This document shows, in pieces, positions 52,308-61,829 of a stretch of 64,000 bases of DNA. The DNA is taken from assembly GCF_001902635.1 (NCBI RefSeq), contig NZ_MJAO01000001.1, positions 354,650-418,649 on the forward strand, given 5' to 3'. Position numbers and translations under genes: made by a program. The DNA is from Serratia marcescens (GTDB taxonomy: Bacteria > Pseudomonadota > Gammaproteobacteria > Enterobacterales > Enterobacteriaceae). The notes under the pieces are model-generated. The model saw nothing but the letters and a program-made list of their open reading frames with translations. It was not told the origin of the DNA and did not search any database. Position 1 is the first letter of the stretch; the number at the start of each line of letters is the position of its first letter.

Positions 52308-53264
52308 TTAGCGGTAAATCCCGACGGACGGCGCATCGCCGACATAACCAAAACCGCGATACATCCCCTCGCAGTTGAACGGCAGCGCGATATTGCCGTG
52401 GCGATCGACGGCGATCATGCCGCCGCTGCCGCCCAGCGCCGGCAGCTTCTCCATCACCACCCGATCGCCGGCCGCCTGCAGGCTGAGGCCGGCGTATTCG
52501 ATCAGGGCGGAGACGTCGTAGGCCGCCACGCCGCGCATGAAGATTTCGCCGGTGCCGGTGCTGGAGACCGCCACCGTGGCGTTGTTGGCATAACAACCGG
52601 CGCCGATAATCGGCGTGTCGCCCACCCGCCCGGCCTGCTTGTTGGTCATGCCGCCGGTGGAAGTGGCGGCGGCGAGGTTGCCCAGCACATCCAGCGCCAC
52701 CGCGCCGACAGTGCCGAATTTGCGATCGGGATCGAGCGGATCGCCGGCCTGCGCCGCGCCGTCGTGATCGAGCAATACCCGGCCCTGCTCCGCCTGGGCC
52801 CGGTGCAGCTGATCGAAACGTTCCTGGGTAAAGAAGAAATCGGGGGCGACCATTTCCAGGCCGTGAGCCGCGGCAAACTTCTCGGCGCCTTCGGCGGCAA
52901 ACAGCACGTGTTCGCTGTTTTCCAGCACCGCGCGCGCCGCCAGCACCGGGTTGCGGATGCGGCTGACGCCGGCGACGGCGCCGGCATCGCAGGTGCGGCC
53001 GTCCATCACGCAGGCATCCAGCTCGTGGGTGCCCTGATGGGTGAACACCGATCCTTTACCGGCGTTGAACAGCGGGCACTCCTCGAGCAGCCGCACCGCT
53101 TCGGTCACCGCGTCCAGCGCGCTGCCGCCCTGCGCCAGTATCGCCTGCCCGGCGGCCACGATCTCGGACAGTGCCTGGATATACAGCCGTTCTTTTTCCG
53201 CACTCAGCGCCGCTCGGGTAATTGCGCCCGCGCCGCCATGAATGGCAATTACTGGTTTGCTCAT
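52308..53264 (-). CDS. iaaA: Isoaspartyl peptidase / L-asparaginase IaaA
   Basis: Ntn-hydrolase, 318 aa, made as a precursor that cleaves itself before the nucleophile Thr of [13 protein letters not shown]. Removes isoaspartyl dipeptides and has asparaginase activity. N-terminal AIHGGAGAI, then [26 protein letters not shown] and [16 protein letters not shown] are family hallmarks. First gene of the iaaA-gsiABCD unit, as in E. coli. Confidence 0.96.
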   Translation of the reverse strand: MSKPVIAIHGGAGAITRAALSAEKERLYIQALSEIVAAGQAILAQGGSALDAVTEAVRLLEECPLFNAGKGSVFTHQGTHELDACVMDGRTCDAGAVAGVSRIRNPVLAARAVLENSEHVLFAAEGAEKFAAAHGLEMVAPDFFFTQERFDQLHRAQAEQGRVLLDHDGAAQAGDPLDPDRKFGTVGAVALDVLGNLAAATSTGGMTNKQAGRVGDTPIIGAGCYANNATVAVSSTGTGEIFMRGVAAYDVSALIEYAGLSLQAAGDRVVMEKLPALGGSGGMIAVDRHGNIALPFNCEGMYRGFGYVGDAPSVGIYR

Positions 53265-53347
53265 TTGCCTGACACCCTGTGTTAATCCCGCCGTTGCACA
53301 GCGAATAAGCTGAGCGCGGTATCATTATTATTCAGTCTTTTTTTGAC

Positions 53348-53474
53348 TATACCCTAAATAATTGGCGTTGCCTCCCGACGGCAAGAGCGGGAGTCCCCAG
53401 GAGCTTACTCAGGTAAGTGACTGGGGTGAGCGCTTGCAGCCAACACAGAGGCAACGTCAAGTATGACGGGTATA
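53348..53474. repeat. ERIC element (127 bp)
   Basis: Begins tataccc and ends gggtata, 127 bp, the standard ERIC/IRU length. The centre has cccaggagcttactc and aggtaagtgactggggtg, near-identical to the conserved ERIC core used for typing. It lies in the 484-bp gap between iaaA and the DUF924 gene. The rest of that gap (53475-53748) shows no gene I would support; a 113-codon minus frame there looks random. Confidence 0.93.
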
Positions 53475-53748
53475 TATTTAGCCCGACAGTGGAAGTACAG
53501 CATAACGTCCACGCCCCGCTTTTAGCGTAGCGCGCTTAGACCATTTCGCACCTTGAAATAGCTTATTGGAATAAAAACAGCGGGTTATAAAAAACGGCAA
53601 ACCGCCGATCCTGCGGCTGAGATTATTGGTAATTTCGCGTGTGGAAATAGCGGCATGGCGTAATGAAATAAACGTTCGCGCTGGGTAGCACTTATTGTGG
53701 CGCCCAGCCTGCTGATTTTTCCCCGGCCGGGCGCAGATGATCCGACGA

Positions 53749-54288
53749 TTAAAAACCCGATCCGGGCTGTTGTAAAAAAGCCTCTTCTTCCGGCGTGCTG
53801 ATGCGCCCCAATATTGCATTGCGATGCGGGTAGCGGCCGAAACGATCGATGATCGCCTTATGACGCAGCTCGAATTCCAGCTGATCGCCGTTATTAAGCT
53901 CGGTGTACAGCACCAGCGCCTGCTGGTGAATCAGCGGCGATTCCGAATGCATGAACGGCAGATAGAGGAAGCCGCGCTGCTCGCGGCTCAGCCGTTCGCA
54001 CTCGCCGCTGCGGATCGCCTCCTGCGCCAGGATCAACGCCATGCCGTCGCTGGCGAATGACTGCGGCGTGCCGCGAAACAGGTTGCGGCTGAACTGATCG
54101 AGCACGATCACCTCCGCCAGCCGCCCTTCGATGGTGTCGCGCCAGTGCGCCAGCTCCCCCGCTGCCGCCGCCTGCCAGATCTCGCCGAACCGGCTGTGCA
54201 GCAGACGATCGAAATCGTCGTCCTTTTTGAACCACATGATCGGTTCGATCTCGTCGAACCAAAAGTCGATAACCTGTCTATGCATCAT
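53749..54288 (-). CDS. DUF924 family protein
   Basis: 179 aa, soluble, all-helical TPR-like family of unknown role. Family hallmarks: VIDFWFDEIEPIMWFKKDDD at the start, VLDQFSRNLFRGTPQSFASD, and YLPFMHSESPLIHQQALVLY. ATG 54288 has AGGAGAATC upstream. Divergent from moeA across about 150 bp. Confidence 0.85.
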   Translation of the reverse strand: MMHRQVIDFWFDEIEPIMWFKKDDDFDRLLHSRFGEIWQAAAAGELAHWRDTIEGRLAEVIVLDQFSRNLFRGTPQSFASDGMALILAQEAIRSGECERLSREQRGFLYLPFMHSESPLIHQQALVLYTELNNGDQLEFELRHKAIIDRFGRYPHRNAILGRISTPEEEAFLQQPGSGF

Positions 54289-54442
54289 GATTCTCCTGTG
54301 TTTTACTCAGTTTATACCCGATCGCCGTGACGCCGCAGTGCGAAAGATGGCGGGCATAACCCGTTCTCCCCCCCGGCGTTCTCTGCCATAATACCCCCAC
54401 TTTGTCGCTATTTTTGCGCCCCCTGATTACGGAGTTCCCCTT

Positions 54443-55681
54443 ATGGATCACTGCCATACTTCCGATCTTATCTCCCTGGAGCAAGCGCTGGAAAAAATGC
54501 TCGGGCAGATCGCCCCGCTGCAGCAGACCGAATCCATCGCCCTGACCACCGCCGCCGGCCGCATTACCGCCGCACCGGTGATCTCGCCGCTCGATGTGCC
54601 GCCGTTCGCCAACTCGGCGATGGACGGCTATGCGGTGCGCCTTGCCGATTTACAGGCCGGCGCGCCGCTGTCGGTCACCGGGAAAGCCTTCGCCGGGGCG
54701 CCGTTCGACGGCGAATGGCCGGCCAACAGCTGCGTGCGCATCATGACCGGTGCGCCGATCCCGGCCGGGGCCGATGCGGTGGTCATGCAGGAGCAGGCCG
54801 AGGTGAGCGACCTGGGCGTGCGTTTCACCGCGCCGGTACAGGCCGGGCAAAATATCCGTCTGGCGGGTGAAGACATTCGCCGGGGCGCGAGCGTGTTGCC
54901 GGCCGGCGTGAAGCTGGGCGCCGCGCAGCTGCCGCTGCTGGCTTCGCTCGGCGTCGCCGAGGTGCAGGTAATGCGTAAGCTGAAAGTCGCGGTGTTCTCC
55001 ACCGGCGACGAGCTGCAGCCGGTCGGCCAACCGCTGCAGGCGGGCCAAATTTACGACACCAACCGTTTCGCGGTACGCCTGATGCTGGAGCAGCTGGGCT
55101 GCGAGGTGCTCGATCTCGGCATTATCCGCGACGATCGTGACGCGCTGCGCGCTGCGTTCGAACGGGCGGACAGCCAGGCCGACGTGGTGATCAGCAGCGG
55201 CGGCGTCTCGGTCGGCGAGGCCGACTACACCAAACAGATGCTCGACGAGCTGGGCCAGGTCAGCTTCTGGAAGCTGGCGATCAAACCCGGCAAACCGTTC
55301 GCCTTCGGCAAGCTGGGCCAGGCCTGGTTCTGCGGCCTGCCGGGCAACCCGGTTTCCGCCGCTCTGACCTTCTACCAACTGGTGCAACCGCTGCTGGCGA
55401 AGCTGGCCGGCCATAGCGACTGGCTCCTGCCGCCGCGCCTGCGCGCGCGCGCATTGACGCCGCTGAAAAAATCGCCGGGCCGCCTCGATTTCCAGCGCGG
55501 CGTGTTCAGCAGTAACGCCGCGGGCGAACTGGAGGTCAGCACCACCGGCCACCAGGGCTCGCACGTATTCAGCTCCTACAGCCAGGGCAACTGTTTCATC
55601 GTGCTGGAGCGCGAACGCGGTTCGGTGGCGGTGGGGGAAACGGTGGAGATCGAGCCGTTCAACGCCCTGCTGAGGAGCTGA
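54443..55681 (+). CDS. moeA: Molybdopterin molybdenumtransferase MoeA
   Basis: Inserts molybdenum into adenylylated molybdopterin; 412 aa (E. coli 411). MoeA/gephyrin marks: [58 protein letters not shown] and [17 protein letters not shown]. Starts at ATG 54443 with CGGAG upstream. Two bases separate it from moeB, so they are coupled. Confidence 0.97.
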   Translation: MDHCHTSDLISLEQALEKMLGQIAPLQQTESIALTTAAGRITAAPVISPLDVPPFANSAMDGYAVRLADLQAGAPLSVTGKAFAGAPFDGEWPANSCVRIMTGAPIPAGADAVVMQEQAEVSDLGVRFTAPVQAGQNIRLAGEDIRRGASVLPAGVKLGAAQLPLLASLGVAEVQVMRKLKVAVFSTGDELQPVGQPLQAGQIYDTNRFAVRLMLEQLGCEVLDLGIIRDDRDALRAAFERADSQADVVISSGGVSVGEADYTKQMLDELGQVSFWKLAIKPGKPFAFGKLGQAWFCGLPGNPVSAALTFYQLVQPLLAKLAGHSDWLLPPRLRARALTPLKKSPGRLDFQRGVFSSNAAGELEVSTTGHQGSHVFSSYSQGNCFIVLERERGSVAVGETVEIEPFNALLRS

Positions 55682-55683
55682 GT

Positions 55684-56439
55684 ATGCTGCCGGAATTGAC
55701 CGACGCCGAAGCGCTGCGCTACAACCGCCAGATCGTGCTGCGCGGCTTTGACTTCGACGGCCAGGAGAAGCTGAAGGCCGCCCGCGTGCTGATCGCCGGG
55801 CTGGGCGGGCTGGGCTGCGCCGCCGCGCCTTACCTGGCGGCGGCCGGCGTCGGCCATCTGGTGCTGGTGGATTTCGACACCGTCTCGCTCTCCAATCTGC
55901 AGCGCCAGATCCTGCACCGCGACGATCGCATCGGCCAGAGCAAGGTCGCCTCCGCCAGACAGGAACTGAGCGCCATCAACCCGCATATCCGCATCGACGC
56001 GATCGACGGCCGTCTGGAAGATGACGCGATCGCGGCAGAGATCGCCGCCTGCGATCTGGTGCTGGACTGCACCGACAACGTGGCGGCGCGCGACGCCCTG
56101 AACCGCCTGTGCCACGCGCAGCGCAAGCCGCTGGTTTCCGGCGCGGCGATCCGCATGGAGGGCCAACTCAGCGTGTTCACCTATCAGCCGGGCGAGCCCT
56201 GCTACCGCTGCCTGAGCCGGCTGTTCGGCGACAGCGCCCTCACCTGCGTCGAAGCGGGCGTGATGGCGCCGCTGGTCGGCACCATCGGCACCCTGCAGGC
56301 GATGGAAGCCATCAAGCTGCTGGCCGACTATGGTCAGCCGCTGCGCGGCAAGCTGTTGATGTTCGATGCGATGAGCATGCAGTTCCGCGAGATGAAACTG
56401 CCGAAGGATCCGCACTGCGAGGTGTGCGGCGGGGAGTGA
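55684..56439 (+). CDS. moeB: Molybdopterin-synthase adenylyltransferase MoeB
   Basis: E1-like enzyme, 251 aa, that adenylates the MoaD C-terminus. ATP-binding AGLGGLGCAAAPYLAAAGVG and VDFDTVSLSNLQRQ, DCTDNVAARDALNRLC, and zinc Cys pairs CYRCL and CEVCG. Directly after moeA; a terminator shared with ybiT follows. Confidence 0.97.
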   Translation: MLPELTDAEALRYNRQIVLRGFDFDGQEKLKAARVLIAGLGGLGCAAAPYLAAAGVGHLVLVDFDTVSLSNLQRQILHRDDRIGQSKVASARQELSAINPHIRIDAIDGRLEDDAIAAEIAACDLVLDCTDNVAARDALNRLCHAQRKPLVSGAAIRMEGQLSVFTYQPGEPCYRCLSRLFGDSALTCVEAGVMAPLVGTIGTLQAMEAIKLLADYGQPLRGKLLMFDAMSMQFREMKLPKDPHCEVCGGE

Positions 56440-56443
56440 CGGA

Positions 56444-56472
56444 TAAAAAAAGGGCGGGATAATTCCCGCCCT
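56444..56472 (-). terminator. Terminator of ybiT (moeB/ybiT convergent gap)
   Basis: Perfect 9-bp stem agggcggga/tcccgccct with loop taat, preceded on the plus strand by seven A, which is a U-run in the ybiT direction. It may also stop moeAB transcripts weakly. Confidence 0.85.
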
Positions 56473-56490
56473 GATGCGTTGCCGCGAGGG

Positions 56491-58083
56491 TTACACGATG
56501 CCCTGGCTGCGCAGATAGTCTTCGTAGTTGCCGGTAAAGTCGATCACCTTGTTCGGGGTGATTTCCAGAATGCGCGTTGCCAGCGAGCTGACGAACTCAC
56601 GGTCGTGGGAGACGAAGATCAGCGTGCCTTCGTACATCTCCAGCGCCATGTTCAGCGATTCGATGGATTCCATATCCAGGTGGTTGGTCGGTTCGTCCAT
56701 CACCAGAATATTCGGGCGCTGCATCATCAGCTTGCCGAACAGCATGCGGCCCTTCTCACCACCGGACAGCACCTTCACTTTCTTCTTGATGTCGTCCTGG
56801 CTGAACAGCAAACGGCCCAGCACGCTGCGCACCGCCTGCTCGTCGTCTTTTTCCTGCTTCCACTGGCTCATCCAGTCGAACACGGTCAGGGTATCGTCGA
56901 ACTCGTATTCGTGATCCTGCGCGTAGTAACCAATGCGGGCATTTTCCGACCACTTCACGGTGCCGCTGTCCGGCTGTGCGTCGCCCACCAGCGTTTTCAG
57001 CAGGGTGGTTTTACCGATGCCGTTGGCGCCCAGCACCGCAACCTTCTCACCCACTTCCACCATCAGGTTCAGCTTGCTGAACAGCGGGCCGTTGTCGAAG
57101 CCCTTGGTGAGCGCTTCCACTTCCAGCGCGTTACGGAACAGCTTCTTGTCCTGATCGAAACGGATGAACGGGTTCTGGCGGCTGGAGGCCTTCACTTCTT
57201 CCAGTTGGATCTTGTCGATCTGGCGGGCGCGCGAGGTGGCCTGCTTGGATTTGGAGGCGTTGGCGCTGAAGCGGCTGACGAACGATTGCAGCTCGTTGAT
57301 CTGCGCCTTCTTCTTGGCGTTGTCGGCCAGCAGACGTTCACGTGCCTGGGTGGCGGCAGTCATGTATTCGTCATAGTTGCCCGGATAAACGCGCAGTTCG
57401 CCGTAGTCCAGATCCGCCATGTGGGTGCAAACCATGTTCAGGAAGTGACGGTCGTGCGAGATGATGATCATGGTGCTGTTGCGTTCGTTCAGCACCTGCT
57501 CCAGCCAGCGAATGGTATCGATGTCCAGGTTGTTCGTCGGTTCGTCGAGCAGCAGGATTTCCGGATCGGAGAACAGCGCCTGCGCCAGCAACACACGCAG
57601 CTTCCAGCCCGGCGCGATTTCGCTCATCGGGCCGTAGTGCTGTTCCACCGGAATGCCGACGCCGAGCAGCAGTTCGCCGGCGCGCGCTTCGGCGGTGTAA
57701 CCGTCCATCTCGCCGTAGGCGACTTCCAGATCGGCCACTTTATAGCCGTCTTCTTCGCTCATCTCCGCCATGGCGTAGATGCGGTCACGCTCTTCCTTCA
57801 CCGCCCACAGCTCGGTGTGGCCCATGATCACGGTGTCCAGCACGCTGTATTGTTCGAAGGCGAACTGATCCTGGCGCAGTTTACCCAGGCGCTCGTTCGG
57901 ATCGAGGAACACGTTGCCGCCGGTCGGTGCCAGGTCGCCGCCGAGGATTTTCATAAAGGTGGACTTGCCGCAGCCGTTGGCGCCGATCAGGCCATAACGG
58001 TTGCCGCCGCCGAATTTAACAGAGATGTTTTCAAACAACGGCTTGCTGCCGAACTGCATGGTGATGTTATTGGTGCTTAACAC
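56491..58083 (-). CDS. ybiT: ABC-F ATPase YbiT
   Basis: 530 aa, same as E. coli YbiT; ribosome-associated ABC-F protein without membrane domains. Two ABC domains: Walker [11 protein letters not shown] and [12 protein letters not shown], Walker [14 protein letters not shown] and [12 protein letters not shown]. The first signature is degenerate ([15 protein letters not shown]) and the second is [11 protein letters not shown], as in E. coli. A charged linker (about 240-310, [17 protein letters not shown]) is the P-site-tRNA-interacting arm region. Confidence 0.95.
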   Translation of the reverse strand: MLSTNNITMQFGSKPLFENISVKFGGGNRYGLIGANGCGKSTFMKILGGDLAPTGGNVFLDPNERLGKLRQDQFAFEQYSVLDTVIMGHTELWAVKEERDRIYAMAEMSEEDGYKVADLEVAYGEMDGYTAEARAGELLLGVGIPVEQHYGPMSEIAPGWKLRVLLAQALFSDPEILLLDEPTNNLDIDTIRWLEQVLNERNSTMIIISHDRHFLNMVCTHMADLDYGELRVYPGNYDEYMTAATQARERLLADNAKKKAQINELQSFVSRFSANASKSKQATSRARQIDKIQLEEVKASSRQNPFIRFDQDKKLFRNALEVEALTKGFDNGPLFSKLNLMVEVGEKVAVLGANGIGKTTLLKTLVGDAQPDSGTVKWSENARIGYYAQDHEYEFDDTLTVFDWMSQWKQEKDDEQAVRSVLGRLLFSQDDIKKKVKVLSGGEKGRMLFGKLMMQRPNILVMDEPTNHLDMESIESLNMALEMYEGTLIFVSHDREFVSSLATRILEITPNKVIDFTGNYEDYLRSQGIV

Positions 58084-58218
58084 AGCGCTCGCTCTTTATA
58101 TGCATAGGGAATGTGATTTGGCGCGCATTATGCCACAACGGGGTGCAGAGATCGCGGGAAGTTTTGGTGACAAATTGAGCGCCCGGTTCACGCCGGCTGG
58201 CGATGGCACGGGGTTCCA

Positions 58219-58821
58219 CTAAAGCACACTCAGCGCCTGTTGATGGTTGATGATAAACAAATTTAACTCGTAGCTGTTTTTCAATCTCAACTTATTCATC
58301 GCCGACTTCTTTTGCGTGAAGACGGTTTTTATATTTTTACCCAATACCCAGGCGGCCTCGGTCAGTGAAAGCTCTTTGGCCAGCAGGCTGAGCACCTTGA
58401 TCTCATTTTCGGTTAATTTAGCCCGGCCGCACGCCGAGCAAGCGCTGGCGGCAAGGCTGTCATAGCCAACCCGTTGCCATAAGTTCAGTTGCCGCAAGAC
58501 TTTTTCTTGCACCGTGCCAAGCGAATCATCACGATAAATAATCGGGAAATATTTCAAACACCGGCTGGGTAGTGATAGCTTCTCCTGGCGGTTCATAATA
58601 AAAAAAACGATGCCACAGCGCCTCTTGCCGATACATGATGAGGCCAGTAAACAATCTATCGAAGGTTCCACGGCCCGAAATAAAATATCCGCTTGATGGA
58701 TAGTATTATCCTTTCTATAGAGAGTTTCTTTGAGCGCGTCATTCGATAATACCTGTTCCAGATAACTATGCATCCCAACGGAAAAAAATGCATTTTCGTC
58801 CTTTATGGAAAAACTAACCAT
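58219..58821 (-). CDS. LuxR-type HTH regulator (distal of two beside the fimbrial operon)
   Basis: 200 aa. C-terminal LuxR HTH with LTENEIKVLSLLAKELSLTE, WVLGKNIKTVFTQKKSAMNKL and a trailing helix; the N-terminal 130 residues match no domain I can name and lack the Asp-phosphorylation pattern of response regulators. A Cys pair (SACSACGRAK) precedes the HTH. ATG 58821 has GAGG five bases before it. It lies 43 bp after the second LuxR gene, so both are probably co-transcribed and may control the fimbriae. Confidence 0.8.
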   Translation of the reverse strand: MVSFSIKDENAFFSVGMHSYLEQVLSNDALKETLYRKDNTIHQADILFRAVEPSIDCLLASSCIGKRRCGIVFFIMNRQEKLSLPSRCLKYFPIIYRDDSLGTVQEKVLRQLNLWQRVGYDSLAASACSACGRAKLTENEIKVLSLLAKELSLTEAAWVLGKNIKTVFTQKKSAMNKLRLKNSYELNLFIINHQQALSVL

Positions 58822-58864
58822 CTACACCTCACGGAGAATAAAAATAAAACACCCAGCACAAGCA

Positions 58865-59488
58865 TCAGTCACGCGAAATATAATAACCTTTTAATACAGC
58901 AGAAATAACGCCATGACGCAGCCAGCTATAGAGCTCACTATTCCGTGTGAGTCCCATTTTTCGCATGATCGCTGTTTTATGGCTGCTGACCGTTTTCGTA
59001 CTGATACCCAATGTTCTGGCGACTGCCGCTAACGCCATTCCCTTTTGTATGCACTTCGCCACCTCACGCTGCCGAGGAGTCAGCCCATCAAGCTGAACGG
59101 TACAGCGAATACGGCCCTCGTCCTCTGCCCCACGCTGCATCAGCGCCGATACCACGGAACCCAGCGCTGATTGAACGGCCATACCATGATAAATAACACC
59201 TGCCTCCAGCGGGCAGCGCCCAGCGTCAAAACGACCTCGAACGCATTCTTCCCGTAATGAAAAGTAGAATGGCCGATGTTTTAAATACAATGAATCATAC
59301 CGACAGAAACAACTCGCCTGGCCTGCCTGGAAATAATGAAAAATTAAGTCGGCCTGATGAGCCCTGTCATTATCGACCAGGTAAACTTTTAACCCATGTA
59401 TATAGAAATAGGCCGTTAACGCCGCCAGCATTCCCTTTTTGAAATATTGGTCACTCTCGATAAACGCAACTTTAATTACAGAACTCAT
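58865..59488 (-). CDS. LuxR-type HTH regulator (proximal of two beside the fimbrial operon)
   Basis: 207 aa from ATG 59488 (MSSVIKVAFIESDQYF); a GTG at 59542 would give 225 aa and neither has a strong ribosome site. The C-terminal HTH is canonical: LDGLTPRQREVAKCIQKGMA, VARTLGISTKTVSSHKTAIM. The N-terminus starts like a receiver (VAFIESDQYFKKGM) but lacks a clear phosphorylatable Asp motif. Paired with the next LuxR gene; position after the adhesin is where MR/P operons carry mrpJ. Confidence 0.8.
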   Translation of the reverse strand: MSSVIKVAFIESDQYFKKGMLAALTAYFYIHGLKVYLVDNDRAHQADLIFHYFQAGQASCFCRYDSLYLKHRPFYFSLREECVRGRFDAGRCPLEAGVIYHGMAVQSALGSVVSALMQRGAEDEGRIRCTVQLDGLTPRQREVAKCIQKGMALAAVARTLGISTKTVSSHKTAIMRKMGLTRNSELYSWLRHGVISAVLKGYYISRD

Positions 59489-59616
59489 ATCGTGTTGATA
59501 ACCCGGGGTCTCATACCTAACCTTCCACCTTGGGTATGCCACCGTCGATTACGTAATTCATAAATCATGATGTGCCCACAAATTGGCCACGGCCCCACTG
59601 CAACCGTCGTTTGGCG

Positions 59617-60468
59617 CTAATTCGGCGATACAACGACGATGAATGAGGCACGATGCCCCCCGGCGTCCGCGGCAGCAGGCACATCAACGACGGATTTCAG
59701 GCGCAGCGCTGATTTATTCTCAAACGTAGGCGTGAGCTCAAAGCGTACCCCCCGGTCGTATACCACTCTCCCGCTGGACACGCTTACGTTGGGCGTTGCC
59801 CCACAGTCGATCTCTCCATACTCAGTTACGGTACTCAAAGCACCGGCCTGCACGGACCCATGCTCGATCACTGCAGGTATACTTGCGCGGCACTGAACCC
59901 CGCCCCCTCCGCCCCCTCCGCCCCCTCCGCCCCCGGGCGCGGTCGGCTTTATACAATAATGGGGCCGCGAGTTCGCGATGGCAGTGGGATCGAGTTGTCC
60001 CCAAGGGGTGAGGACCGTTCCGAACGTACCCGCAAGGAAATCACCGTTCGCAAATACAACGCATTCTGACCCAGGACCAGACCCGGAATGCGGTCCATAC
60101 GAGGATTTGACCTCGCACGTGGAATCGGCCGTCAACTCCCACGATTGAGTGCTCTTAAGCTGGCATTTTCCTAAGAGTTTAGGACGATGGGACTCATAGG
60201 CAGACCAATGACATTTAGAGAACGGAGGTGTCCCACCAGTGTCGCAATGAATGCCCACCGGAGCTATTTCGATGCGCGTGGGTTTGATAATATTGGGCGC
60301 GTCGACAAACATGACACCGGAATTACCGTAAAAGACCATACCGCTGCATGCCTGCCCCTTCGGATAATCAACGCAGTCGGTAATGACGGGGTCACGCTGC
60401 ACAGGATAAGGTGCACCGAGGCAGACAGGGGGGAATACGAGCATTGCTATCAGGATACATGTTCTCAT
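59617..60468 (-). CDS. Putative two-domain fimbrial tip adhesin (MrpH-like position)
   Basis: 283 aa with signal peptide MRTCILIAMLVFPPVCLGAP. Residues about 20-175 form a Cys-rich N-terminal domain (eight or so Cys), the likely ligand-binding part. A pure poly-glycine linker of twelve residues follows, then a C-terminal domain of about 90 residues (VQCRASIPAVIEHGSVQAG, ending ASFIVVVSPN) with a pilin-like strand pattern and a Cys pair. Architecture and place (after four minor pilins, before regulators) suggest the tip adhesin. I do not recognise the binding domain. About 800 bp with a mobile-element relic separate it from the pilins. Confidence 0.6.
   Translation of the reverse strand: MRTCILIAMLVFPPVCLGAPYPVQRDPVITDCVDYPKGQACSGMVFYGNSGVMFVDAPNIIKPTRIEIAPVGIHCDTGGTPPFSKCHWSAYESHRPKLLGKCQLKSTQSWELTADSTCEVKSSYGPHSGSGPGSECVVFANGDFLAGTFGTVLTPWGQLDPTAIANSRPHYCIKPTAPGGGGGGGGGGGGVQCRASIPAVIEHGSVQAGALSTVTEYGEIDCGATPNVSVSSGRVVYDRGVRFELTPTFENKSALRLKSVVDVPAAADAGGHRASFIVVVSPN
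59901..59936. repeat. 9-bp tandem repeat encoding the Gly linker
   Basis: Three perfect copies of cgccccctc followed by one copy with two changes (cgcccccgg). In the gene direction each unit adds three glycines, so unit gain or loss lengthens or shortens the linker without a frameshift. Confidence 0.85.
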
Positions 60469-60530
60469 ATAGAATCTCTTTGTTCAAATAAAGGCAAATA
60501 TCCGCCGACAAGTTCTAATTGACGGTTTGC

Positions 60531-60757
60531 CTACACACTCCATCGGGCCTCATAGGCACGCACCACCGCTTCGGTTTCTGCTTTCGACAGCCGCCGATGC
60601 CTGGCTTGCTCATAAAGCCGCGCGCAACGTTCCCGATGGTTCTCTAATGCTCTCGTCGCTATTTTGGGCCCCAGCTACCCCCAGCCAGTCAAAACCCCTT
60701 TCAATATTGCCGAGTTGCGTTTTTTCCGGGTGAGTGCCAACCCCACCCAAATCAAAA
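60531..60757 (-). pseudogene. Decayed reverse-transcriptase-like C-terminal fragment
   Basis: My minus-strand translation gives GVGTHPEKTQLGNIERGFDW then LGV, which resembles the HPDKT...GFDFLG region of bacterial reverse transcriptases. After a frame change it continues ATRALENHRERCARLYEQAR, HRRLSKAETEAVVRAYEARW and SV-stop. No start and at least one frameshift, so it is a relic. Recognition rests on motif memory only. Confidence 0.45.
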
Positions 60758-61267
60758 ATTCATGCGGCGATTAAATCGCCTTGCGTAAATGCCAGCGTAT
60801 CTGGGTAAAGGGAATAAAGTCGTCCATATATCCGGTATAAATAACGCCTCATGCTATTTAAAATAGCCGTCGATATGGCATGACAAGGTGCCTCCAATTA
60901 ATGGGCTACGCGTACTGCCGCAACCTATAGCTTTTTCGGTGTGTAAACATCATCCTCTATAAGTCTGCAACGCTGCCCCTCAACCTGGTGTTTTACTGTA
61001 TGACGGTAATAACTGTGAATATCCGTTCGATATACATAACGCCAGATTCCGCTGTGCCAATGATAAGCCTGCATCGGCGACAGTCGATAACCACCAGGCG
61101 ACACCCGATGCAGTCGTGCCTCTTTTCCCTGAACCACCAGAACCGCAAGCCCCATACATCCGCATGGGTTGGGGCATGTTGGCACCGCTGACATAACCAG
61201 TGACAGACCTCTCCCAATCCCGGCAGGCCGTTGCTTCTTGCTCTATGCCCAGCGGCAGCCGGGGGGC
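60758..61267. other. Gap between adhesin and minor pilins; nothing identified
   Basis: With the relic at 60531-60757 this makes the 799-bp gap 60469-61267. A minus frame at 60925-61194 (89 codons, ending VYTPKKL) is open, but I see no known domain, signal peptide or ribosome site, and two other frames are open nearby, so I do not call it a gene. It may be further remnant DNA. Confidence 0.4.
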
Positions 61268-61819
61268 TTATTCATACTCCAGGCTAAACGTCGCCACCGC
61301 GCTGAACGGGCCGCGCCCGATGCGCCGTTGTGCTATTGCCTCTGGCTCACCCTGTACATAGGCTTTTAATGCAATCAGCGTGTCACCGGCCTGCAGCGGA
61401 TAAATACCGCTTTGTTTATTGAGCGGCAACGGCGCGGATTTTGACGTTTCCAGCCCGATCGCAATGCCGCTGGCACCGCCACTGCCGTCTATCGCTATCA
61501 ACCCCGGCAAGGCCGCGTTCTCCGTCCCCAGGAAAGTCACCTTCACCGTTTTCCCCAGGCTTAGGTCGCATTCGGCCAGATGAATCTTGAACGTTTGCCC
61601 CAACGTGCGCGTATTCAGGTACAGGTATTTGTCTATCACAGTGCCAAAGTCCAGCTGCACCTCTTCATCGCCGGGTAAAATAACGCAGGGTTCCGCGACC
61701 AGAGCGCCGTATAAATGCACGTTATTTTCAGCGGCCCTGGCGGCTAAGGGTGCCGCCAACAGCATGGGTGCCCACAGTAACGCCACAGCTAAAGCGCGTT
61801 TTCCCAATTTATATTTCAT
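61268..61819 (-). CDS. Fimbrial minor pilin subunit
   Basis: 183 aa from ATG 61819 (MKYKLGKRALAVALLWAPML), with AAGGGG upstream; nine earlier codons from ATG 61846 overlap the previous gene and are discarded. Signal peptide cleaves near ARAAEN. Pilin pattern: first Cys in AEPCVILPGDEEVQLDFGTV, second Cys in IHLAECDLS, and a beta-zipper C-terminus AVATFSLEYE with penultimate Tyr. Fourth pilin of the operon. Confidence 0.85.
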   Translation of the reverse strand: MKYKLGKRALAVALLWAPMLLAAPLAARAAENNVHLYGALVAEPCVILPGDEEVQLDFGTVIDKYLYLNTRTLGQTFKIHLAECDLSLGKTVKVTFLGTENAALPGLIAIDGSGGASGIAIGLETSKSAPLPLNKQSGIYPLQAGDTLIALKAYVQGEPEAIAQRRIGRGPFSAVATFSLEYE

Positions 61820-61829
61820 GGCAAACCCC

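Noticed and set aside
53478..53819. 113-codon minus-strand frame beside the ERIC element
   Set aside because: Overlaps the start of the DUF924 3' end, basic random composition, no recognisable features.
56479..58080. 533-codon plus-strand frame opposite ybiT
   Set aside because: Antisense shadow; ybiT has both ABC domains intact.
59901..59936. Possible CRISPR-like repeat
   Set aside because: Contiguous 9-bp units without spacers; it is a coding tandem repeat. No CRISPR array or cas gene is visible anywhere in the window.
60925..61194. 89-codon minus-strand frame in the fimbrial gap
   Set aside because: No domain, ribosome site or signal peptide seen; kept only as a note on the gap.
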